Source: Bacteroidota bacterium
GTDB taxonomy: Bacteria > Bacteroidota > Bacteroidia > Sphingobacteriales > Sphingobacteriaceae
NCBI GenBank assembly: GCA_013286565.1
Contig: JABDFM010000014.1
Location: 1-56,966 of the forward strand
Direction: 5' to 3'
Length of the DNA: 56,966 bases
Made by a program: the position numbers and the translations under genes. Every line of letters starts with the position of its first letter. Position 1 is the first letter of the stretch. Under the pieces are notes generated by a model, which saw only the letters and a program-made list of their open reading frames with translations, had not been told where the DNA came from and did not search any database. This document shows positions 35,489 to 45,300 of the stretch, piece by piece.

Positions 35489-36778
35489 ATGAAGGCAATC
35501 TACTTCACGCTTGGCGCTTTGGTATTTTCTTTATTGGCCTCTGCTCAGCAGCCAAAATTTGATGATTTTTCTAAAAAGTTTGTAAGCGGCTACAAAGGAC
35601 TCAATATACCCGATTTGAATCTGAGTTATGTTGAAGGGTTGAAGCATATCGGCTCAGCCGTCGCCATTCAAAAGCAACTGGATTTTTTTAGATCGATGAA
35701 GTCAAAACTACCATCTTATAAAGAGGTAGAGTTAAATCCCTCGCAAAAGCTCGATTACGACCTGATCAAATATGAAACCGGCATCAACCTGCAAAGATTG
35801 GCGCTGGAACAGGAATGGGTAAAAAATCCGCCCGCAAAAATTTCGACAGACGGTATCATTACCGTCCCCAATGGCAAAGCCTGGTATGCTTATTTATTAA
35901 AGCGATGGGTGGGCGACGAGGTAACCCCCGATCAGATCTTCCAGTTCGGATTGACGGAAGTAGCCCGCGTTAAAAAACATATCGAAGAAGTGCGGATGCA
36001 AACAGATTTGAGCGAGGATGCTTTTTATCAGCATTTAAACGATTCATCATTTTTCATAAGCGACCCCAAAATAGTGCAGCAGTCGTTTGAGCACACCAAA
36101 GCGGTTATTTACAGCAACCTGCCCAAGCTTTTTACAGTAACCCAAATACCCGAACTAAGAATAGAAAAAGGCGAAAGCAAGGCTTTGGCCCAAACACCGG
36201 GCTATTATGATAGCGGTACTTTCTATTATAACCTCTTCGACAAGCCTTACAATAAACGGCAGGTGGACTGGCTGTTTATCCACGAAGGTGTGCCGGGGCA
36301 TCATTACCAGGCTTCGGTTTCCCCGGCAAATGCCTCAGATGTGCAGCAGCTTTTCTTTTATTACGGCTTCGCCGAAGGCTGGGCGGCTTATACAGAAGAA
36401 TTAGGGAAAGAGCTTGGCGTATATAAAACCCCTTATGACGAATTGGGCAAATGGGAATGGGATATCGTACGCTCGGTACGGGTGCCACTGGATGTAGGGC
36501 TCAATTATTACGGATGGACCGATCAGCAGGCGCTTGATTTCTGGAAGAAAAATATACGCGGACAAGATGATATCGCCATGCGCGAGATAGCCCGTATCCG
36601 CCGTTGGCCGGCACAGGTAGTTACTTACAAATACGGTGCGTTACAAATACTCCATTGGAAAGAAGCCCTCCAGAAAAAACAGGGTAAAGGTTTCGATATT
36701 AAAGACTTTCACAACCGGGTATTGGAGCATGGTACATTGCCTTTGTTTATGGTGAAGGAAAATGTGTTTGGTTCTTGA
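35489..36778 (+). CDS. DUF885 family exported protein (zincin-like)
   Basis: 429 aa with a signal peptide (MKAIYFTLGALVFSLLASAQ). The DUF885 core is intact: HEGVPGHHYQASVS (HExxGH-like metal site), FYYGFAEGWAAYTEELG (second Glu), WDIVRSVRVPLDVGLNYYGWT, QVVTYKYGALQI. The family is zincin-like, and peptidase activity is expected but not shown for most members. It is shorter than the usual 550-600 aa; the missing part is in the N-terminal half. Confidence 0.9.
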   Translation: MKAIYFTLGALVFSLLASAQQPKFDDFSKKFVSGYKGLNIPDLNLSYVEGLKHIGSAVAIQKQLDFFRSMKSKLPSYKEVELNPSQKLDYDLIKYETGINLQRLALEQEWVKNPPAKISTDGIITVPNGKAWYAYLLKRWVGDEVTPDQIFQFGLTEVARVKKHIEEVRMQTDLSEDAFYQHLNDSSFFISDPKIVQQSFEHTKAVIYSNLPKLFTVTQIPELRIEKGESKALAQTPGYYDSGTFYYNLFDKPYNKRQVDWLFIHEGVPGHHYQASVSPANASDVQQLFFYYGFAEGWAAYTEELGKELGVYKTPYDELGKWEWDIVRSVRVPLDVGLNYYGWTDQQALDFWKKNIRGQDDIAMREIARIRRWPAQVVTYKYGALQILHWKEALQKKQGKGFDIKDFHNRVLEHGTLPLFMVKENVFGS

Positions 36779-36833
36779 TGGGCTTTGGGGTTCAAACAGT
36801 GTTCCGTCCCGCTCATAGCCGCGGGGGGGCCTA

Positions 36834-37270
36834 GTTACTTTTGTCGCGACAAAAGTAACCAAAAACGCTTGTCAGCAGAAATGCTTCTTTGCGCTCTTGG
36901 CCTTTGCGCACAATCAGTCAAAACCACGGGCTGCAAAATGTTGCCCTACTTCGTTCGCTCTGGCCTACGCTTCAGCAACTATTGCTATGCCCTTCCCAGT
37001 GCACGGGGCCGCCATTGTTTTGCCTGATTTTGGCCGAAGCTGTTCTGCTGACGGGGAAAAAATATTATTATGGGGATTAACAATCTTATTAAACCCTAAA
37101 TAAAAGCGGGCAAAGGCATGACAGAAAAGCGGGCCGGGTGTATGGCGGGAATGGCGGTTTAGCTTTTGCTATGTGCGGAGCACTACAAAAGCGTAAAGAA
37201 CCGGCAGGGCGGGCTGAAGCTTTTTTCTGTCTTGACCTTTTGGTTACTTTTGGGTCAAGCCAAAAGTAAC
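36834..37270. repeat. 437-bp non-coding module bounded by GTTACTTTTG palindromes
   Basis: At 36834-36859 is a perfect 26-nt palindrome whose halves are GTTACTTTTGTCG and its inverse. At 37243-37270 the same arms (GTTACTTTTGG and CCAAAAGTAAC) enclose a 6-nt loop. The interior is G+C-richer than flanking gaps, has only short conflicting frames on the plus strand, and no recognisable protein. This accounts for most of the 554-bp gap between the DUF885 and thioredoxin-fold genes. Confidence 0.65.
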
Positions 37271-37332
37271 AGCCCAGCGGCAACTGAGCGGAACGGATGT
37301 TGTCATTTTAAGAACACACAGCACCAAGACAA

Positions 37333-38469
37333 TTATTCTTTATACACCCTCCCAATCAACGCATCATTAAAGATGATCTTTTTCAAAGTATCAGGATCAA
37401 TGGCGCCTTCTTTGGAATATACCACCTTACCGCCCGGATCAACCAGTATGGTATAAGGCAAAGCGCCCTGCCATTTAGGGTCGATGGCTTCGATCATTTT
37501 ATATTTACTATCGCCCGAGTAGATGTAGTTTAAACCTGACGACTGCTTTTTCTGTAAAAAACTAAGGGCTTTGTTTTTGTTTGCTATTTCATCAGAGCTG
37601 ATCGTTACCAACTCCAGGCCACGGTCACGGTACATACGATTAATCGTAACCAGGTCGGGGAACTCCGCCACACAGGGCCCGCACCAGGTAGCCCAAACGT
37701 TGATCAGCCTTAGTTTATCGGTCTTGTTTTTAACCAGGTCGTTTATGCCTGCAGCATCAATAGAATCTAACTTTACAGGTTCTTTGGCCCATTGTATCTC
37801 TGCTTTTTGTATCCAGTCTTTTTTCTCGGCCCATTTTATCGAACAACCAAAAACTTTGGTGGTGGCTACAGGTACTTCTTTGCCAGCCAATAAAGCATCA
37901 ATCGCATTACGCGCATCCTGGCTGGTGGGTGTTTTGGCTGGATTTTCCATATCATCAATACGCCCCTGGTAACGTAACTTCCTGTCCTTATCAAAAATAA
38001 AAATATGCGGGGTTGATACCGGGCCGTATTTGTTAGATGTAATTTCTGTATCGCCATCATATAAATAAGGGAAGTTAAAGTGTACATCCCTGGCGCGTAT
38101 TTTCATCTCCTCAAAGGAATCGCCTACATCGCTGTAACCCAGTTCGTCCAAACGTAATGAAGAGGGGTTATTAGGGTTGATGGCAACTACACTTACCCCT
38201 TTGGAGGCGTAATCGCTGGTCAGTTTGATCACCCTTCCCTCGTAAGCCTGCGAAGTAGGGCAATGGTTGCACATAAACACGATAGCCAGCACTTTAGAGT
38301 TTTTAAAGGAGGCGAGGGTATAAGTTTTACCATCCACACCGGGCAAACTAAAATCAGGCGCACTTGCTCCAATAGTCAGGGTTTTATGTTCATCAGGCGC
38401 GCCAATAAAACTTGTTGAAACCAGTAATGCTATTAAAATATAATTGAACAACAATAACCGTTTTTTCAT
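37333..38469 (-). CDS. Exported two-domain thioredoxin-fold protein (redoxin + TlpA-like)
   Basis: 378 aa from the ATG at 38469, which opens a signal peptide (LLLFNYILIALLVSTSFIGA). The first domain (about 30-200) is redoxin-like: IGASAPDFSLPGVDGKTYTLASF, then FMCNHCPTS, where CNHC stands at the redox-active position. The second domain (about 240-370) is TlpA-like: LRLINVWATWCGPCVAEFPDL with WCGPC, ending LPYTILVDPGGKVVYSKEG. Two different CxxC centres in one chain suggest relay of electrons or a thiol oxidoreductase for periplasmic proteins; the partner is unknown. Confidence 0.9.
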   Translation of the reverse strand: MKKRLLLFNYILIALLVSTSFIGAPDEHKTLTIGASAPDFSLPGVDGKTYTLASFKNSKVLAIVFMCNHCPTSQAYEGRVIKLTSDYASKGVSVVAINPNNPSSLRLDELGYSDVGDSFEEMKIRARDVHFNFPYLYDGDTEITSNKYGPVSTPHIFIFDKDRKLRYQGRIDDMENPAKTPTSQDARNAIDALLAGKEVPVATTKVFGCSIKWAEKKDWIQKAEIQWAKEPVKLDSIDAAGINDLVKNKTDKLRLINVWATWCGPCVAEFPDLVTINRMYRDRGLELVTISSDEIANKNKALSFLQKKQSSGLNYIYSGDSKYKMIEAIDPKWQGALPYTILVDPGGKVVYSKEGAIDPDTLKKIIFNDALIGRVYKE

Positions 38470-38591
38470 TTTGTATGAAGTTTTATCTGATTTATAAAGG
38501 TATTGACTACCAAGAACTGACCAGATCAAATTTAAAAATTAAAAATGATTTATGTTACAGAAGCTGGCATTAGCGAAAAGGATTTTACTCC

Positions 38592-38599
38592 TATATTTG
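38592..38599 (+). promoter_or_regulatory. -7 element TATATTTG before the TlpA gene
   Basis: Exact TAnnTTTG, 32 bp upstream of the ATG at 38631. The -33 element is weak (TTAG near 38569-38573). Confidence 0.45.
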
Positions 38600-38630
38600 C
38601 TGCAGGGACAATTACCAATTATTTGACGGT

Positions 38631-39221
38631 ATGATCAAAAAGTGGCTTACAATTTCTAATCTTTTCAGCGGCCTGGTTTTGGCAGTTGTTTTGATGCTGG
38701 CTTTAAATCACTATTCAAAATCACTGGTATTGCGCGGTTTGATGGATATAGGTTTTTATCAGCCAAAGCTGACCCAACCTGTTAAAAACAGTGATCCAAA
38801 AGATCTGATACCCAACCTCAATTTTAAAAGCAGCGACGGACGGGTCATCAACCTGGCAGATCAAAAGGGGAAAGTTGTTTTTATTGATTTCTGGGCTACC
38901 TGGTGCCCGTATTGCGTAGCCGAACTGCCTGCCATAAATGATCTTTGCCTCAAATTAAAACCCAACCCGGGTATCGTATTTATCATGATAGATGTGGATA
39001 ATAATTTGGGGAAATCAACCCAATTTATGGCCAAACATCAATACAGCCTTCCGGTGTATACTCTTAGCGGGAATATACCAGCAAATTTAACAGACGGCAC
39101 TACTCCAACTACTTTTATTGTTGACAAAAGAGGCTATATAGTTTACAGACATAAAGGAACTGCAGACTATTCGAACCCCAAAATGCTGGCTTATCTCGAC
39201 CAATTAGTATCGGCGAAGTAG
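38631..39221 (+). CDS. TlpA-family thiol-disulfide protein, membrane-anchored
   Basis: 196 aa with a single N-terminal anchor (LFSGLVLAVVLMLALNHY). The thioredoxin fold shows DFWATWCPYCVAELPAINDL with WCPYC and the cis-Pro segment TPTTFIVDKRGYIVYRHKG. Probably reduces or oxidises disulfides in periplasmic proteins. Divergent from the two-domain thioredoxin gene at 37333-38469, with a 160-bp shared upstream region, so the pair may be co-regulated. Confidence 0.9.
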   Translation: MIKKWLTISNLFSGLVLAVVLMLALNHYSKSLVLRGLMDIGFYQPKLTQPVKNSDPKDLIPNLNFKSSDGRVINLADQKGKVVFIDFWATWCPYCVAELPAINDLCLKLKPNPGIVFIMIDVDNNLGKSTQFMAKHQYSLPVYTLSGNIPANLTDGTTPTTFIVDKRGYIVYRHKGTADYSNPKMLAYLDQLVSAK

Positions 39222-39334
39222 GAGCATAAGCTTATCAGACAGGTCATGTTCTGAATAATTTAAATATTATCCTGATTTGCGGCAAACAAAACAGGTACAG
39301 CTTGATTTAATATTTAATTAAAAGGACCCATCCC

Positions 39335-40000
39335 ATGGAACACATTGTCAAAATCATTTCGATCATACACATCACCCACAATGTAAGGCAATTCGATATC
39401 GAAAAACCAAAGGGTTTTCATTTCACACCGGGCCAGGCAACAGATGTATCCATTAATGAAAAGAAATGGAAAGATGAGTTGCGGCCTTTTACGTTTACCT
39501 GCCTTAATGATGATCCTTACCTGCAATTTACGATAAAGATATACACCGATCACGATGGTGTAACCAACCGCCTGGGCCAATTAAATGTTGGCGATGAATT
39601 AATTATCAGGGATGTTTGGGGCGCTATTGAATATAAAGGGCCTGGGTATTTTATTGCCGGCGGCGCAGGTATCACCCCTTTTATTGCTATATTGAGGCAA
39701 CTGAATAAAGATGGTAAACTAAAAGGTAATACCCTGTTTTTTTCAAACCAAACAGATGAGGATATTATATATGAAGAGGAATTAAAGTTGATGGACGGCC
39801 TGGATATCCTATTTACAACAACCCGGCAAAAAGGTGGTAAAAACGATCACCGGAAAATAAATGCCAATTTCTTAAGGACGGAAGTTAAAGATTTTAAGAA
39901 GCACTTTTATGTATGCGGACCCGATCAAATGGTAGCAGATATAAATGAAGCGCTTGAAAAATTAGGAGTGAAGGCCGATACCGTAGTTTTTGAAAAGTAA
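39335..40000 (+). CDS. FAD/NAD(P)-binding ferredoxin-reductase-like oxidoreductase
   Basis: 221-aa cytoplasmic protein with an FAD-binding barrel (FHFTPGQATDVSI; RPFTFTCLNDDP as the Arg-x-x-Ser/Thr-type motif) and an NAD(P) domain (YFIAGGAGITPFIAILRQL; HFYVCGPDQMVADINEAL). No [2Fe-2S] domain is fused. It transfers electrons between pyridine nucleotide and an unknown partner. Stands alone. Confidence 0.9.
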   Translation: MEHIVKIISIIHITHNVRQFDIEKPKGFHFTPGQATDVSINEKKWKDELRPFTFTCLNDDPYLQFTIKIYTDHDGVTNRLGQLNVGDELIIRDVWGAIEYKGPGYFIAGGAGITPFIAILRQLNKDGKLKGNTLFFSNQTDEDIIYEEELKLMDGLDILFTTTRQKGGKNDHRKINANFLRTEVKDFKKHFYVCGPDQMVADINEALEKLGVKADTVVFEK

Positions 40001-40029
40001 GTGGGGGAGGGAATCAATTCATAAAGCGG

Positions 40030-40383
40030 CTAATCATATTGCTTAACCAATTTTATCAGATCGTCCATGTTAAAGGGTTTTGAAAGGAAATTGTCTGCAC
40101 CACATTCCTCCGCTATCTTTTCAAGGTTGCTGGCCCCGGAAACTAAGATCACCGGGATCTGGGCGGTTGTTGGATTTGATTTTAACTGCGAACACAACAG
40201 GTGTCCGTATCCGTCAATTAACCTGACATCGAGCAGTATTAATTTCGGCTGAAATTCGATGATCCCCTCTAAAGGCTCATAATGATTGAAGGCTACAACA
40301 TCGTACCCTTCTTCCTCAAGGATGAACTGGATTATTTCGAGGATGTCTTTTTCGTCTTCAAGTAATACGATTCGTTTTCTCAT
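40030..40383 (-). CDS. Receiver-only response regulator
   Basis: 117 aa, one REC domain: acidic pair EDEKD, phospho-acceptor Asp in LILLDVRLIDG, Thr/Ser in VILVSGAS, Lys in FLSKPFN. No output domain, so it probably acts by protein contact (CheY-like, or as a phosphorelay step). Paired with another receiver 65 bp upstream on the same strand. Confidence 0.9.
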   Translation of the reverse strand: MRKRIVLLEDEKDILEIIQFILEEEGYDVVAFNHYEPLEGIIEFQPKLILLDVRLIDGYGHLLCSQLKSNPTTAQIPVILVSGASNLEKIAEECGADNFLSKPFNMDDLIKLVKQYD

Positions 40384-40448
40384 GATAGTATATTAACAAC
40401 TTAAAGTTAAACATATCAATCAAAATTTACTAAGGGGTAATGTTTATT

Positions 40449-40841
40449 TTACAAGTAAACTACAGGTTTAGGGGGAGTTTCTTGAATATTGATGTAAGTT
40501 TTAACCGTCTGGATAAAATCTGCCAGGTCAAAGGGTTTGCAGATATACGCATCGGCGCCCGCCTCTTCTTTAATAGCCTGGATATCCCTGTTGGCCGACA
40601 TTAAAACCACTGATGTTTGCTTTAAATGCTCCTGCCCCTTAATATATTTACAAATATCCCTGCCATGATAGCCCTGCAAATTTAGATCAAGCAGCACAAG
40701 GTCTGCACCGCTTTCATTTACCCTTTTTTCATATTCCCCAAAATCACTAAAACTGCAAACTTCATAACCTTCGTCTTCCAATATTATAGTGGCTATGTCA
40801 ACTATATCTTGTTCGTCTTCAATTATTAAAACTCTTTTCAT
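40449..40841 (-). CDS. Receiver-only response regulator
   Basis: 130 aa from the ATG at 40841; a GTG at 40850 is in frame but less likely. One REC domain: IIEDEQD, phospho-acceptor Asp in LVLLDLNLQG, VVLMSANRD, and YICKPFDLADF with the Lys. It is closely similar in layout to its neighbour at 40030-40383, most likely a duplication. No histidine kinase lies in the window, so their partners are encoded elsewhere. Confidence 0.9.
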   Translation of the reverse strand: MKRVLIIEDEQDIVDIATIILEDEGYEVCSFSDFGEYEKRVNESGADLVLLDLNLQGYHGRDICKYIKGQEHLKQTSVVLMSANRDIQAIKEEAGADAYICKPFDLADFIQTVKTYINIQETPPKPVVYL

Positions 40842-41000
40842 ATTGTTCACTTAGGGTAAATCTTATACGTTATTGAAAATCAGAAGGTTTACTTTATGTA
40901 AAAAAGAATAGTCGTGCTTAAGAATAGTTGGTGCTATTTTGATCAATATCCTGTAAATCAAATAGAAGTAAAATTAAAAACGATTCGTTTAAAAGTAAAC

Positions 41001-41028
41001 AAAAAGCCCGACCAAAAGATCAGGCTTT
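41001..41028 (-). terminator. Intrinsic terminator of tRNA-Ala
   Basis: On the minus strand AAAGCC and GGCTTT form a stem, with GA/TC pairing inside, followed by TTTTTG. It starts 7 bp after the tRNA 3' end. Confidence 0.7.
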
Positions 41029-41034
41029 AAGCGG

Positions 41035-41108
<74 letters not shown>

Positions 41109-41164
41109 TTTTGGTTTGCCGTTGTCTGTTAGGAACCCTTTGCTTTGCTGCTAACAACGGACGG

Positions 41165-41195
41165 CAAAAGTAACAAAAAGATGCTCAATGGCAAA
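41165..41195 (-). promoter_or_regulatory. Promoter of tRNA-Ala
   Basis: On the minus strand TTTG (41192-41195), 19-bp spacer, TACTTTTG (41165-41172), an exact match to the Bacteroidota consensus. The leader of about 50 nt before the tRNA can fold into a hairpin (TTTGCC and ACAACGG arms around 41115-41168). Confidence 0.7.
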
Positions 41196-41537
41196 TTTTG
41201 ATTTAAGAGAACTAACAGATCTGTATATAAAGCAGATTCAAAATTTCTGACACGTAAAATTAACTATTGCGAAGGCCAATAATACTTTGTTTGGTATCTT
41301 TTTTGGCAATTGGTTGATCAGGTATGGCATTTAAACGAGCATATGACTTGATTAGACAGGTAAAGGCATTGAATCGATATGAAAATAATAGTATGTATAA
41401 TAATAATTATTAATTAAAATGAAAATAACCTTATGCAATAGTATTGCGTATAAGACAGCATATCGTTAAAGATTATAACGTGAAGAGATCAAAAAATGAG
41501 AATTTTTGAATCAATATTTTAATTAAAGCCAAAAAAA
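41196..41537. other. AT-rich intergenic stretch
   Basis: 342 bp of strongly AT-rich sequence between the tRNA-Ala promoter and an orphan gene. No gene, hairpin terminator or repeat stands out. Confidence 0.5.
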
Positions 41538-42215
41538 ATGTTAATCGCACCACTAAACCGAAAATTTCACTATTACAATAATATGAAATCTCAATTGCTC
41601 TCAATTTTAAACAGGAAGGTACTTTCTGGAGGCAATTATTTTGGGAAAAATACGTACTACCGTGCTATTTTAAATCAATACACTAATTTTTGCAGCTATA
41701 CCAATATCTTAAATGAGACTGCTAATTTAAACTCCATACAAAGTAATGCTGACATTCAACCACGTATGCTTGGAGCCAATACTAAAAGTATAGTATCAAA
41801 ATATGGGAAACCTGTTTTTGTTTTTAGCGAAAACAAAATAACTATTTATGTATATAAATGGAAGTTTAATGAATTAAAAACCAGGTGTGAAATTCATTTT
41901 TATAATGGTACTGTATTTTTGGTTAATTATATTTACAACCAACTAAATACCGACGAAAAAAACTACATTGTTAAAACGATTACCCAAAAATATATAGGCC
42001 GGGATGAGGATACAGATATCATGAATTGTAAGGTCACTGACAGGAATAATAACATTATACGCGTCAGTGATTTCTTTGAAGGGCTAAAAGTTACTTATTT
42101 AAGTAATAAATCATTGGGCTGGCACTTAGGCTTAACTGCAGACATCAACATACAAAAAGAAAATCAAAAGTCTAAAATTAGGTTAGCTGAAAGATTGTTT
42201 TATAATAATATCTAA
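41538..42215 (+). CDS. Hypothetical protein, AT-rich orphan
   Basis: 225 aa (or 210 from an ATG at 41583). No signal peptide, no membrane segment. The composition is rich in Asn, Tyr, Ile and Lys. A middle part (ANTKSIVSKYGKPVFVFSENKITIYVYKWKFNELKTRCEIHFYNGTVFLVNY) looks like alternating strands and resembles lipoprotein SmpA/BamE-like folds only vaguely. AT content is higher than in neighbours, with A+T-rich codons preferred, so it may be acquired. It lies 173 bp upstream of the adhesin on the same strand. Confidence 0.6.
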   Translation: MLIAPLNRKFHYYNNMKSQLLSILNRKVLSGGNYFGKNTYYRAILNQYTNFCSYTNILNETANLNSIQSNADIQPRMLGANTKSIVSKYGKPVFVFSENKITIYVYKWKFNELKTRCEIHFYNGTVFLVNYIYNQLNTDEKNYIVKTITQKYIGRDEDTDIMNCKVTDRNNNIIRVSDFFEGLKVTYLSNKSLGWHLGLTADINIQKENQKSKIRLAERLFYNNI

Positions 42216-42388
42216 TTGTTTTGATCTGTTCTGTATCCCTAAGGATCACAATTTTCAGCATGTAACAGCATTAAAAGTTATAAATACTACCCTCCAATGC
42301 CGAATTTATTTAATTTAGTGCATCATTTTAGATAATTGCCTTTCTACCGGGCAGGAGCTCTTCTTTCTAATATGTAGTATTTATATTT

Positions 42389-45300
42389 ATGAAGAACAGT
42401 TTACTTATATTTCTATTTCTGCTGCTATCGTTTGGGGGATATAGTCAAACCTGTACATTAAGTGTAAGTATTACCTCAACTGGGACGGCAATTTGCTCGG
42501 GTACCAGTGTTGTATTAACGGCCACCCCCTCGGCAGGCACGGCCCCATATACCTATGTGTGGAGTACTGGTGAAATTACCCCAACTATAAGTGTAAATAA
42601 AGCGGGCACGTATTCGGTAACGGTAAGCGATAACACACCCGGTTGCCAGGCTGTTAAACAAAGTATTACGCTCACCAGTGCAAATATCCCCATTGCGCCG
42701 ACAGCAAATGGCGCAACTGTTTGCCAAAATACCCCGGCAACCCTTACGGCAACCGCCCCCGGAGGTTTTTACCAATGGTATGATTCTCAAACCGGCGGGA
42801 ACTTTTTAGGAAGCGGCGCAGGTTATACCACGCCGCCTATAACAGCTGCCACTACCTTTTATGTTGAAACTACTATTGCCGGTTGCACCAGCCCGCGAAC
42901 CCCTGTTCCTGTCACTATCCAGGCTAATCCTACTGTTGTGAGTGCGATTATTTGCCAGGGGAATAGGGCAAATCTATCAGCCAGTGGTGCAAGTAGTTAT
43001 GTATGGTATGATGCACCAGGCGGGAACCAGCTGGCCACAACCCCAAACTATACAACCCCGGTATTGTTCGCTACTACTACTTATTATGTAGTGGCAACAT
43101 ATGCTAATGGCTGTACCAGTGCGCCTACCCCGGTAGGGGCAACTATTTTTCCGCCGCCGCAAGCCCCTACGGTTGCAAGCACATCCGTTTGTTCAGGATC
43201 GGTAGCAAGTTTACATGCTGTTGCACCATCGGGGGCATTTGAGTGGTTCAGCGTACCAAATGGCGGCGTTCCTTTAATTACAAGCCCTGATTATACTACA
43301 CCGCCCCTTATAGCCACCACCACTTATTATGTACAAACAGTAGCAGTGGGTGGTTGTGTGAGCACGCGTACCCCGGTAACGGTCACCGTTAATCCAATTC
43401 CAACCACCCCGACCATTGCAAATACGGCCGTTTGCTCAGGAAGCGGCACCACATTAACACCCACCGCACCAGGTGGGTCTTATGACTGGTATGCACAAAG
43501 CGGTGCATTGCTGTTTACAGGGCCATCTTTTAATACGCCCGTTTTAACCAACACCACTACTTATTATGTCAGTTCATTAAGCGCTGCTGGCTGTACAAGC
43601 GCCAGGGTTCCGGTAACTGTTACCGTAAATCAGCAACCGGCTGCCCCGTCAGTTAATCCGCAAGTTGTATGCTCAGGCAATCCTGCCACTTTAATTGCCT
43701 TTGCACCAGCAGGGGCTACTTATGAGTGGTACGATGCAGCAGTAGGTGGCAATTTGCTATTTACCGGTGCCAGTTATACTACTCCCGCTCTTATAGCCAC
43801 TACTGTTTATTATGTACAGGCTACCATCGCCGGTTGTACAGGCGCCAGGGCGCCGGTAACTGTTACTGTATCACCGATACCTGTTGGGCCAACTGCTTCA
43901 GGCCCGCCCTCAGTTTGTTCGGGCAGCGTAGCCACACTTACAGCGTCTGGTGGAAGCGCCGGTACTACCTATGACTGGTATGATGCACTAACCGGCGGTA
44001 ATTATTTGTCTTCAGGCCAGGTTTATGTTACACCGGCACTACTCGCTACAACTACTTTTTATGTGCAAGGCACCAATGGAGGCTGCCCAAGCGCCCGCAC
44101 AGCGGTAACTGTAGTAGTAAACGCGATCCCGTCGCCGCCAACAACAAGCGTCGGGCCAGCAGTCTGTCCGGGAACTCCGTCTTCTGTAACAGCAAATGCC
44201 GCTTCCGGTACAATACAATGGTACACCGCTGCAAACGGTGGAACATTATTGGGTTCAGGGAATACATTACCCATCGCTGCTTTGCTTTCAAATACCACTT
44301 ATTATGCGCAAAATACGGTAGGATCATGTGTAAGTGCGCGAACACCAATAACGGCAACGGTAATAGCAGTAGCTAATCCTCAGTTTCAATACCCGTCGGG
44401 GACATTTTGTACGTCAGGAGCAAACCCTACGCCGGCTATTTATAACCCCTCCGGCGGAACGTTCAGCGCTTCCCCGGCAGGGCTTGTATTTATAAGCGCT
44501 ACTACCGGCCAGATCAATGTAGCAACAAGCACCCCAGGAAATTATACCATTTCTTTTGCTGGTAATGGTGCTTGCCCGGCGACTGCCACCGTGACGATAG
44601 CGATCGTCACCACCCCAAATGCGCAATTTTCCTATAGCGGGCCATTTTGCACGAATCAAGCAAACCCCTTACCTGTTTTTCCGGCAGGGGCCAGCGGCGG
44701 AACTTTTACAGCTTCTTCCGGTTCACTGGTATTTAGAAATACAATTACAGGCGAGATCAGTTTAGCCTCCAGCACACCCGGAACATACACGGTAACCAAC
44801 ACCATTGCCGCAAGCGGCGCTTGTCCGCTAACTGTTTTCAGCGCCACTGTAACCATAGACCCGGTTGTTATTGTAAATGCCGGGCCAAACCAAACCATAT
44901 CCTCGGGTACAACAGCCCAGTTAGCAGGGAGTGTTACCAATGCAGCAAGCGAAACATGGTCGGGGGGTACAGGATCATTTTCCAATACTCATATTTTAAA
45001 CCCGGTTTACACACCGGGGCCGGGCGAAACCTCAGCTACCCTTACTTTAACATCAAGTGATCCGCCGGGGCCATGCGGGCCAATATCAGCTCAGGTGACC
45101 ATTACAATAAATCCTGTGCCGGGGTCTCCAACTGCTTCTGGATTAGCAATTTGTTCGGGCAGCACAGCAACTTTATCTGCAACAGCGCCGGGCGGCGCTT
45201 ACCAATGGTATGACGCGCTAACCGGAGGGACTTTACTACAATCGGGGCCAAGCTATACTACACCGCTGCTTATTGTTAATACCACCTATTATGTACAAAC

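Noticed and set aside
36834..36859. Intrinsic terminator of the DUF885 gene
   Set aside because: The palindrome has no loop and no T run after it, and it recurs at 37243-37270 as part of a module.
36785..37456. Several 60-96-aa open frames in the palindrome-bounded module
   Set aside because: They overlap each other in different frames, have no ribosome-binding sites and translate repetitive sequence.
44052..44357. Minus-strand ORFs of 79-109 aa inside the adhesin gene
   Set aside because: They are mirror frames of repeated Ig-domain DNA; the plus-strand protein is clearly the coding one.
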